Of a stretch of 13,096 nt of DNA, positions 6,893-12,371 are shown one piece after another (position 1 is the stretch's first letter; the number at the start of each line of letters is the position of its first letter). The position numbers and the translations under genes are program-made. This DNA is from Stenotrophomonas maltophilia. Its GTDB lineage: Bacteria > Pseudomonadota > Gammaproteobacteria > Xanthomonadales > Xanthomonadaceae. The stretch spans positions 1 through 13,096 of the forward strand of contig DGIP01000160.1 of NCBI GenBank assembly GCA_002386405.1. The letters are read 5' to 3'. Under the pieces are notes generated by a model that was given only the letters and a program-made list of their open reading frames with translations, was not told where the DNA came from and made no database searches.

Positions 6893-7306
6893 ATGACCGC
6901 CACCCCTGACGTCGTCCCGCCCACTGAAGTGCGCATGGCCGAAATCGTCTTCCCCAACCACACCAACCACATGGGCACCCTGTTCGGTGGCCAGGCGCTG
7001 GCGTGGATGGACAAGGCCGCGTTCCTGGCCGCCGCGCGCTACTCGCGCCGCACGGTGGTCACCGCCCGCTCCGACCAGGTGGACTTCAAGCTGCCGATCA
7101 GCATCGGCCAGATGGTGGAAACCGTAGGCCGCATCGTCGAAGTGGGCCGCAGCTCGATGAAGGTGGAAGTGGAGCTCATCGCCGAAGACCTGCACACCGG
7201 CGAGCGCAAGCTGTGCACCCGCGGCCACTTCGTCATGATCGCCCTGGACGAGAACCACAAGCCCACCGCCGTGCCTGCGCTGCCGGCCGACATCGCCGGA
7301 CCCTGA
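6893..7306 (+). CDS. Hotdog-fold acyl-CoA thioesterase
   Basis: A 137-residue single-hotdog acyl-CoA thioesterase (YciA/ACOT type) that hydrolyses acyl-CoA to fatty acid and CoA in the cytoplasm. The family signature is at residues 21-40: PNHTNHMGTLFGGQALAWMD, with the N/H-x-M-G-x-L-F-G-G turn and the acidic residue Asp40 of the long helix. It is followed by VVTARSDQVDFKLPISIG (55-72), the strand that usually begins with a catalytic Thr/Ser region. Hotdog strands continue to about residue 117 (GHFVMIALD). ATG 6893 was chosen because the in-frame ATG at 6800 would place the nrdAB terminator inside the coding region. There is no obvious Shine-Dalgarno. A 9-bp inverted repeat follows the stop. 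Confidence 0.9.
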   Translation: MTATPDVVPPTEVRMAEIVFPNHTNHMGTLFGGQALAWMDKAAFLAAARYSRRTVVTARSDQVDFKLPISIGQMVETVGRIVEVGRSSMKVEVELIAEDLHTGERKLCTRGHFVMIALDENHKPTAVPALPADIAGP

Positions 7307-7313
7307 ACGGGCA

Positions 7314-7342
7314 GGGGCGATTGCGAACCCTCCAATCGCCCC
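7314..7342. other. 9-bp inverted repeat between the thioesterase and sirtuin genes
   Basis: GGGGCGATT (7314-7322) pairs with AATCGCCCC (7334-7342) across an 11-nt loop, beginning 8 bp after the thioesterase stop. There is no T-tract. It overlaps the candidate sirtuin promoter, so it could be a weak terminator, an operator, or both. Confidence 0.4.
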
Positions 7343-7348
7343 CATCTA
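7321..7348 (+). promoter_or_regulatory. Candidate promoter of the sirtuin gene, possibly leaderless
   Basis: TTGCGA (7321-7326, 4/6), a 16-bp spacer and CATCTA (7343-7348, 4/6) end 6 bases before the ATG at 7355, where no ribosome site is visible. Initiation would fall at or next to the start codon. Weak hexamers; supported mainly by spacing. Confidence 0.35.
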
Positions 7349-7354
7349 GCTGGC

Positions 7355-8176
7355 ATGTCTACCCCTCTGGCTGACTTCATCAATCGCGCCCGCCGCCTGT
7401 TCGTCCTCACCGGCGCCGGCTGCAGCACCGACTCGGGCATTCCCGATTACCGCGATGCCGACGGCCAGTGGAAGCGCACCCCGCCGGTGAACTACCAGGA
7501 TTTCATGGGCGAAGTGGCCACCCGCCAGCGCTACTGGGCGCGCAGCCTGCTCGGCTGGCCGCGCTTCGGTCAAGCCCAGCCCAACGCCACCCACGCCGCC
7601 CTGGCCGCACTGGAAGCGCGCGGCACAGTAGAAGTGCTGCTCACCCAGAACGTGGACTGCCTGCACCAGCGCGCCGGCAGCGCCGCCGTGATCGACCTGC
7701 ACGGCCGCCTGGACCAGGTGCGCTGCATGGGCTGCGAAACCCGCAGCAACCGCGAAGCGTTCCAGCACGCGCTGCTGGCCGCCAACCCCGGCTGGGACCG
7801 CCTCGACGCCGCCCAGGCCCCCGATGGCGACGCCGACCTTGAGGGCGTGGACTTCAGCACCTTCAACGTACCCGCGTGCCCCACCTGCGGCGGCATCCTC
7901 AAGCCAGACGTGGTGTTCTTCGGCGAAAACGTACCGCGCGCCCGCGTCGACGCCGTACACGCCCACCTGCAACAGGCCGACGCCGTCCTCGTGGTCGGCT
8001 CGTCCCTGATGGTCTATTCCGGCTACCGCTTCGTCCAGGCCGCCGCCAAGGCCGGCCTCCCCGTAGCCGCCCTCAACATTGGCCGCACCCGAGCAGACGA
8101 CCTCCTGACCCTGAAGGTAGAGCAGTCCTGCGCAGAGGCCCTCTCGTTCCTGCTCCCAGACGCGCTCTCCGCGTAA
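7355..8176 (+). CDS. Sir2-family NAD-dependent protein deacylase (sirtuin, class II-like)
   Basis: A 273-residue complete sirtuin, which removes acyl groups from lysines using NAD+ in the cytoplasm. Motifs in order: GAGCSTDSGIPDYR (residues 20-33, NAD binding), TQNVDCLH (97-104), the catalytic His116 in DLHG, a structural zinc site with Cys124/Cys127 (CMGC) and Cys175/Cys178 (CPTC), KPDVVFFGE (183-191), and VVGSSLMV (213-220). The GCSTDSGIPDYR form, the Cys in QNVDCLH and the long insert between the zinc pairs resemble class II (SIRT4-like) bacterial sirtuins more than E. coli CobB. All catalytic and zinc residues are present. Translation starts at an ATG without a Shine-Dalgarno sequence. 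The stop is followed by 46 bp and a GTAG hairpin. Confidence 0.94.
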   Translation: MSTPLADFINRARRLFVLTGAGCSTDSGIPDYRDADGQWKRTPPVNYQDFMGEVATRQRYWARSLLGWPRFGQAQPNATHAALAALEARGTVEVLLTQNVDCLHQRAGSAAVIDLHGRLDQVRCMGCETRSNREAFQHALLAANPGWDRLDAAQAPDGDADLEGVDFSTFNVPACPTCGGILKPDVVFFGENVPRARVDAVHAHLQQADAVLVVGSSLMVYSGYRFVQAAAKAGLPVAALNIGRTRADDLLTLKVEQSCAEALSFLLPDALSA

Positions 8177-8222
8177 CCCGGCCTCACCGTTCCACACGGG
8201 CAATCACCTGCACGCGCCCCTG

Positions 8223-8245
8223 GTAGAGCGAGGCCCTGCCTCGCT
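8223..8245 (+). repeat. GTAG-headed REP hairpin, CCT loop, at the broken 5' end of the phosphatase gene
   Basis: GTAG (8223-8226), 8-bp stem AGCGAGGC (8227-8234) / GCCTCGCT (8238-8245), CCT loop. It has the same architecture and loop as 2719-2741 with a compensated, different stem sequence. It ends immediately before the point where recognisable phosphatase coding sequence begins (8247). Confidence 0.8.
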
Positions 8246-8246
8246 G

Positions 8247-8690
8247 GCCGAAGCCGACCTGACCCGGACCTTCAGGAATCCCGCCGAAGACCTCTACACC
8301 GGCGGACAACCGACTGCAGAACAACTGCAGCAGGCCGCCACAGCAGGCATCACCACCGTGATCGACCTGCGCCAAACCAGCGAAGACCGCGGCTTCGACG
8401 AAACCGCCACGGCTGCGTCGCTCGGCCTGCGCTACGTGCGCATCCCGGTTGCCGGTGCCGCCGGCCTGACCCCCGCCAACGTGCAGGCTCTACAGACCGC
8501 ACTTTCCCAGGCCAACGGCCCGGTGCTGCTGCACTGCGCCTCCGGCAACCGCGTCGGCGCGCTGCTGGCGCTGATGAAAGCGCAACAGGGCGCATCCAGC
8601 GAACAGGCCCTGCAGTTCGGCCGCGACGCCGGCATGACCTCGCTGGACGCCCAGACCCGCACCCTGCTCGAGCAGGACACCACGCGTTGA
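8247..8690 (+). pseudogene. DUF442/BLH-type phosphatase-like gene lacking its 5' end (minimal ORF 8358-8690)
   Basis: The frame encodes a dual-specificity-phosphatase-like domain of the beta-lactamase-hydrolase-like (DUF442) family. Conserved sequence is readable from 8247: NPAEDLYTGGQPTAEQL, then GITTVIDLRQ, and the active-site loop LLHCASGNRVG, with Cys and Arg separated by four residues, one fewer than the canonical CX5R; I believe this family often shows HCxxGxR. There is no ATG, GTG or TTG in frame from 8175 to 8357. The first start, GTG 8358 (110 residues), would begin in mid-strand and discard the conserved N-terminus and any signal peptide. Upstream of 8247 the frame is a GTAG repeat. 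It is best read as 5'-truncated, although translation from the GTG or a CTG cannot be excluded. The symporter gene follows after 52 bp. Confidence 0.65.
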
Positions 8691-8742
8691 GCCTGCTGCC
8701 GCATCACCCCCTTTCCCCCTGCTCTACAGGAGCCTGCCCACC

Positions 8743-9735
8743 ATGACCCGCTGGTGGTCGCGCCTGCGACCGGACAATTTCACCCTGGCCCTGCTCGGCA
8801 CCGTGCTGCTGGCATCGTTCCTGCCCATGCACGGTGCTGCGGCCATGGTGCTGGACGATGTCACCGACGTGGCCATCGCCGCGCTGTTCTTCCTGCACGG
8901 TGCGCGCCTGCCGCGCGAATCGATCATGGGCGGGCTGCTGCACTGGCGCCTGCACCTGACCATCCTGGCCTGCACGTTCGTGCTGTTCCCGCTGTTCGGG
9001 CTGGCGTTCAAGCCACTGGATGGCTGGCTGCTCACCCCCGAGCTGTATATCGGCGTGCTGTTCCTGTGCGCGTTGCCGTCCACGGTGCAGTCCTCGATCG
9101 CGTTCACCTCGCTGGCGCGCGGCAACGTGCCGGCGGCAGTGGTCAGCGCTTCGCTGTCCAGCATCCTCGGCGTGTTTCTTACCCCGCTGCTGTTGGCCCT
9201 GTTGGCGGGTACCGCAGGCGGCATGCACAACCCCGGCCAGGCCATCCTGAGCATCATGCTGCAGCTGCTGGTGCCGTTCGTGGCCGGCCACCTGCTGCGC
9301 CCGTGGATCGCCCGCTGGGTGGAACGCCAGCGCGCGCTGCTGCGCTACACGGACCAGGGCACCATCCTGCTGGTGGTGTACTCGGCGTTTGGCGAAGCGG
9401 TGAACGAAGGCCTGTGGAGCAAGACGCCGCTGCTGTCGCTGCTCACCGTGGCGGTGGTGGCTGCGGTGCTGCTGGGCATCGCCATGCCGACGATTGCCTT
9501 CCTGTCACGGCGGCTGGGCTTCAACCGCGAAGACCGCATCACCATCCTGTTCTGCGGCTCCAAGAAGAGCCTGGCCACCGGAGTACCGATGGCCAAGGTG
9601 CTGTTTGCCGGCGGCAGCCTGGGCGCCATCGTGCTGCCGATCATGATCTACCACCAGATCCAGCTGATCGTCTGCGCGGTGATCGCACAGCGCTACGCAC
9701 GCGACCCGGTAGCGAACCCAGCGCCATTGGAGTGA
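8743..9735 (+). CDS. SBF-like (bile acid:sodium symporter superfamily) transporter, YfeH type
   Basis: A 330-residue inner-membrane protein of the SBF-like branch of the bile acid:sodium symporter superfamily, with about ten hydrophobic helices. Family marks are FFLHGARLPRE (residues 49-59), LPSTVQSSIAF (111-121, a crossover-helix segment with P-S-T-x-Q-S-S) and FCGSKKSLATG (270-280, typical of YfeH-like members). The natural substrate is not known for this branch; a sodium-coupled organic anion is a guess. AGGAG (8728-8732) precedes the ATG by 10 bases. It may be cotranscribed with the truncated phosphatase gene 52 bp upstream. It converges on the minus-strand unknown gene, with an inverted-repeat element and a large hairpin between them. 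Confidence 0.9.
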   Translation: MTRWWSRLRPDNFTLALLGTVLLASFLPMHGAAAMVLDDVTDVAIAALFFLHGARLPRESIMGGLLHWRLHLTILACTFVLFPLFGLAFKPLDGWLLTPELYIGVLFLCALPSTVQSSIAFTSLARGNVPAAVVSASLSSILGVFLTPLLLALLAGTAGGMHNPGQAILSIMLQLLVPFVAGHLLRPWIARWVERQRALLRYTDQGTILLVVYSAFGEAVNEGLWSKTPLLSLLTVAVVAAVLLGIAMPTIAFLSRRLGFNREDRITILFCGSKKSLATGVPMAKVLFAGGSLGAIVLPIMIYHQIQLIVCAVIAQRYARDPVANPAPLE

Positions 9736-9764
9736 AGGCGCAGCACGCGGTACGCGGCGATGTT

Positions 9765-9922
9765 GGTAGGGTCGCTTCCCAAACGACCGCCGATAACGGT
9801 GATCAGCCGATGGTGGGCATGACAATCATCGGGACCGCTCTTTGCGACGTGGCGCCGGGCAAGGTCATGCAGCCACCGCGCTGATCATTGCTACGGGCGG
9901 TCGTTTGGGAAGCGACCCTACC
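9765..9922. repeat. 158-bp element with 27-bp perfect terminal inverted repeats headed by GGTAG
   Basis: Positions 9765-9791 and 9896-9922 are exact reverse complements over 27 bp. Each arm begins GGTAGGGTCG and contains a small internal hairpin (GGTCG/CGACC, 9-nt loop; 9770-9774/9784-9788 in the left arm). Similarity continues inward in each arm to about 59-60 bp, through GCTGATCA and ending GTCATGC (9765-9823 and 9863-9922). A third copy lies at 11375-11434. The GGTAG end suggests kinship with GTAG-type REPs, but the arm sequence and length differ. There is no transposase and no evident target-site duplication. Confidence 0.75.
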
Positions 9923-9923
9923 C

Positions 9924-9953
9924 CGCGATCCCGCTGCCACCAGCGGGACCGCG
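9924..9953. terminator. Large hairpin between convergent genes (possible bidirectional terminator)
   Basis: A 13-position stem 9924-9936/9941-9953 with one mismatch (A9928 opposite C) and a CCAC loop, core TCCCGCTG/CAGCGGGA. It lies 17 bp past the stop of the minus-strand gene and touches the end of the inverted-repeat element. No T-tract exists on either strand, so termination is a guess. Confidence 0.4.
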
Positions 9954-9969
9954 AGCCCTCGCCGCTGCT

Positions 9970-10710
9970 TCAGTCCTTCACGCCTGCGGCAATCTGCCGC
10001 AATTGAGTCGCCATTCGCTCCACGTCGCCTTCCCCGATAGCGACCAGCGAGTAGGCCTTGTTTTCCCCTGCCCATTCCAACGTTGCGCGGCCGCGACCAA
10101 GATCATCCGAAACCTGCTCCAGCTGCGCAGGCACACCATTGACGTGGATGTTCTGAAACTCTGAAATCACCTCCACTTTGCTGCCCGGCGCACGAAAGTT
10201 GTGTTCATTGAACTCGACAACACCCACTCCATTCACGCGATAGAATCGCGTTAGACCGGTGGATTTGAGCCCATCAAGTGCGCCGCTCGGCTCCATCCCG
10301 ATCAGCTGCGCTGCACCAAGAATTGTGCCTTGGAGATCGGATGGCGGCGAAGGCAATCGCCTACGCAGTTCTGCGTTGGAACGTACGGTTCTCGGAAGCG
10401 AAGCGATCAGCCGGCCCTGCGATGGGATCTCACCATTGGGAACCCGCTTCACGCCGGCTCGGCTGAGTGCTATCTCGGCGCGGAAGTGCTGTTTGACTTC
10501 TTCAGGAGCATCCAGCTCAGACAAGGAAATGACCTGATAGGTGCCTTCCTGCAATGAGCGGCGCGCGCCAGTACTGCTGTCTTCCCTTGCAGCACGCATG
10601 GTTCGCTCATTCAGCCATCTTCCTACTGCGTCCACCTGGCCTTGTGCGCTCATACTCGGGGGGCTGTACAGCAACGCAGCCATCAACAACGAAACGGTAA
10701 GGGATTTCAT
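9970..10710 (-). CDS. Exported protein of unknown function (246 aa)
   Basis: I do not recognise the family. The start chosen (ATG 10710) gives a clean signal peptide, MKSLTVSLLMAALLYSPPSMSA, with likely cleavage after SMSA. An upstream in-frame ATG at 10722 is possible but would overlap the preceding gene. GGTGA seven bases before the ATG can serve as the ribosome site. The mature region is charged and helical at first (VGRWLNERTMRAAREDSS), then mixed, with a beta-rich C-terminal part (LTRFYRVNGVGVVEF, SKVEVISEFQNIHVNG) ending in a helix (VERMATQLRQIAAGV). There are no cysteines in the mature part and no enzyme motif. It follows the 125-residue exported gene by 5 bp, so the two form an operon. 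The DNA is more AT-rich than the flanks, suggesting acquisition. Confidence 0.8.
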   Translation of the reverse strand: MKSLTVSLLMAALLYSPPSMSAQGQVDAVGRWLNERTMRAAREDSSTGARRSLQEGTYQVISLSELDAPEEVKQHFRAEIALSRAGVKRVPNGEIPSQGRLIASLPRTVRSNAELRRRLPSPPSDLQGTILGAAQLIGMEPSGALDGLKSTGLTRFYRVNGVGVVEFNEHNFRAPGSKVEVISEFQNIHVNGVPAQLEQVSDDLGRGRATLEWAGENKAYSLVAIGEGDVERMATQLRQIAAGVKD

Positions 10711-10715
10711 CAGAG

Positions 10716-11093
10716 TCACCATTCTGTAAGGTTGCAATTGACTGCGTACGTGTTATCGGTATAGACCTTTCCCCTGAAAATCCATGTGTGATAACCCTTC
10801 ACGGTGATCCGCTCGTTATGAGACTGGTCCCCCGCGCGGAACCTCCACCAGAACGCCCCGTTGTTCGGTGCACCCAGAACGTGGCGAGGCCTGAGCTCGC
10901 CTTGTGCGTGGTGAGTGCTCGCAGCTGACCCCTGCAGTCTCCTGAAAAGAGGTCGGTCGTATGTGATCGATTCATTGACGGCGAGCAGGCAATTCGCACG
11001 ACTTAGTGCCTTCATCGCTGCAGTTGCTTCAGCACTGGCGAGAAGCGCCGTTGCCGTTACCACCGCTCCCATGATGTCTTTGGAAAAGGCCAT
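10716..11093 (-). CDS. Small exported two-cysteine protein of unknown function (125 aa)
   Basis: Not recognised. The N-terminus (to about residue 26, ending ALLASAEATAA) is a signal peptide with an A-x-A cleavage site. The mature protein is about 99 residues with two cysteines (Cys35 in RANCLLAV and Cys119 in VNCNLTEW) that could form one disulfide linking its two ends. It is rich in aromatic and His residues (AFWWRFRAGDQSHNER, GYHTWIFRGKVYTDNTY), suggesting a small beta-rich periplasmic or secreted domain. GGAG lies 7 bases upstream of the ATG, and a near-perfect 18-bp palindrome lies just beyond. It is first in a two-gene unit with the 246-residue exported protein, 5 bp apart. Base composition is lower in GC than the surrounding core genes. 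Confidence 0.75.
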   Translation of the reverse strand: MAFSKDIMGAVVTATALLASAEATAAMKALSRANCLLAVNESITYDRPLFRRLQGSAASTHHAQGELRPRHVLGAPNNGAFWWRFRAGDQSHNERITVKGYHTWIFRGKVYTDNTYAVNCNLTEW

Positions 11094-11111
11094 TCGAACT
11101 CCAGCAGATTG

Positions 11112-11129
11112 CGCGAGAAAATTCTCGCG
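11112..11129. promoter_or_regulatory. 18-bp palindrome upstream of the unknown two-gene operon
   Basis: CGCGAGAA (11112-11119) and TTCTCGCG (11122-11129) are perfect 8-bp inverted arms around AA, 19 bp upstream of the ATG of the 125-residue exported gene. The size and position suit a repressor operator; alternatively it is a hairpin in the 5' leader. No matching known operator came to mind. Confidence 0.45.
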
Positions 11130-11374
11130 TGGTCTGTTCTACGGAGCTGCTTCCAATGCAAATGCGCGCTGCGTCTAGTTACGAACCCTGGAAACTGGGA
11201 CCACCCTTCATCGCGGAGGTTCCCTATAAGCGACCGTGCCTAATGCGCCAAGGCAGGACGATCCGTGCTCCGTTCGGATTCGGCATGGACAATCAAGACT
11301 GGATACAACATGTCACGAGCGGCAGATGGCGATTGCGGTTTCGACGGGGGCATGTCCGGCATTACTCCGTCACA
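11130..11374. other. Intergenic stretch without recognisable gene
   Basis: Between the palindrome and the third repeat copy there is no ORF with a supported start, family match or codon pattern. It should contain the promoter for the minus-strand two-gene operon, but no convincing hexamer pair was found. A weak resemblance to the repeat arm (TTCCC...CGACCG near 11220-11236) is noted but not called. Confidence 0.4.
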
Positions 11375-11434
11375 GGTCATGCCGCCATCGCGCTGATCAT
11401 TGCTACGGGCGGTCGTTTGGGAAGCGACCCTACC
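11375..11434 (-). repeat. Third copy of the GGTAG-ended 60-bp repeat
   Basis: 58 of 60 positions are identical to 9863-9922 and in the same orientation, with GGTAG on the minus strand at 11434. Here it is single, not in an inverted pair. With 9863-9922 it forms direct repeats around the two unknown exported genes. Confidence 0.85.
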
Positions 11435-11455
11435 GAAGCCGTTCCCAGCCCACCG

Positions 11456-11471
11456 GGTGCCGCGGCGCCCA
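11456..11471. other. Short GC hairpin after the ChaN-like gene
   Basis: GGGTGCC (11456-11462) pairs with GGCGCCC (11465-11471) with one G-T pair and a 2-nt apex, just beyond the stop of the minus-strand ChaN-like gene. There is no T-tract; it is at most a weak termination or 3'-end structure. Confidence 0.3.
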
Positions 11472-11474
11472 GCG

Positions 11475-12299
11475 TCAGCGGTCGGTCAACGTGCCTACGC
11501 TCAGCTCCGGCAGGTACACCCATACGTCGTACGAGCGGTCCGGGTCCGTGTCGGCAACTGGATCGCGTGCCGGCCGCTCGAGCAGCGGCATCGCGCGGCA
11601 GGGGCTCATGCAATGCCAGGTGTGCCCACGCAGTGCCTCCACGCGCACGCTGTACAGCGGCAGGTCCAGAAGGAAAGCCGCCATGGTGCGATGCTGCATT
11701 TCCGGGGGCGCATCTTCGAACGGGTGGCGCATCGCATGCACGTTGCCTGTCAGTACCAGCATCCGCGCCGCGCTGGGCAGGGCGTTGAACTGTTGGCGCA
11801 CATGGGTGGCCATCTCCGCGTCGCGATCCACGTCGCTGTCGTACGCGCTGATTTCCATGTCGTAGCCCGCTACGCCGATATCGCGACCCTGCGCCCGCAG
11901 CACGCGCAGCGTTTCGATCAACGCCAGCATGTCGCGGCTACGGCGCCCGTCATGCTGGCCGTCTTTCACCCGCCAGAATGGCGAGGTACGCAGTGCCTCG
12001 CGCGCATCGGCATCCCCGTTGGAGCGGAGGTACCGCGCCAGTGCCGCGTTCTCGCTCATCGGCAGCTCCAACCCCAGCCGCACCGGTGCGTTGTCGCGGC
12101 TGTAGCGTTCCATCAGGTCGGCCACCAGCAGCGGCGTTTCGGCGGTACCGTGATATTCGCCCAGCACCACCAGACGGTGGTTGCCTGCCAGGGTCACTAT
12201 CTGCGTTGCGGTGTCACCGACACCGCCTGCCGGCGCGGCAGCGGCCGGGCCGCACACCATCGAAGCCACCATCACAGCCATCCAGAGCCATCGCTTCAT
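11475..12299 (-). CDS. Exported ChaN/erythromycin-esterase-like protein
   Basis: A 274-residue secreted or periplasmic protein. The start MKRWLWMAVM is chosen over an ATG 24 bp upstream because AGGA lies about 10 bases before it and it begins a proper signal peptide (cleavage near GPAAAA, residue 22). Motifs are LGEYHGTAETPLL (residues 46-58), LGLELP (75-80, Glu78), GVAGYDMEI (142-150) and VLTGNVHAMR (182-191, His188). Paired Glu/His motifs of this pattern occur in the ChaN heme-binding lipoproteins and the erythromycin esterase fold; I cannot decide between them. There is no proper lipobox (SMVC at 13-16 is poor). Cys230 and Cys234 (CMSPC) could form a disulfide. It lies about 72 bp downstream of cyoE on the same strand, possibly cotranscribed. 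Confidence 0.7.
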   Translation of the reverse strand: MKRWLWMAVMVASMVCGPAAAAPAGGVGDTATQIVTLAGNHRLVVLGEYHGTAETPLLVADLMERYSRDNAPVRLGLELPMSENAALARYLRSNGDADAREALRTSPFWRVKDGQHDGRRSRDMLALIETLRVLRAQGRDIGVAGYDMEISAYDSDVDRDAEMATHVRQQFNALPSAARMLVLTGNVHAMRHPFEDAPPEMQHRTMAAFLLDLPLYSVRVEALRGHTWHCMSPCRAMPLLERPARDPVADTDPDRSYDVWVYLPELSVGTLTDR

Positions 12300-12371
12300 G
12301 CCGTCACGTCCTGTTGGGGTCATGAAAGCAATGGCGACGCCATGGCCGGTTTCAAGGGCGGCGCAGGAAGC

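Noticed and set aside
9765..9922. Insertion sequence with transposase
   Set aside because: Only 158 bp, with no coding capacity and no evident target duplication. It is treated as a non-autonomous repeat.
11129..11865. Plus-strand ORFs overlapping the ChaN-like gene
   Set aside because: They are Arg/Ser/Pro-rich shadow translations of a minus-strand gene and of repeat copy 11375-11434, without family resemblance.
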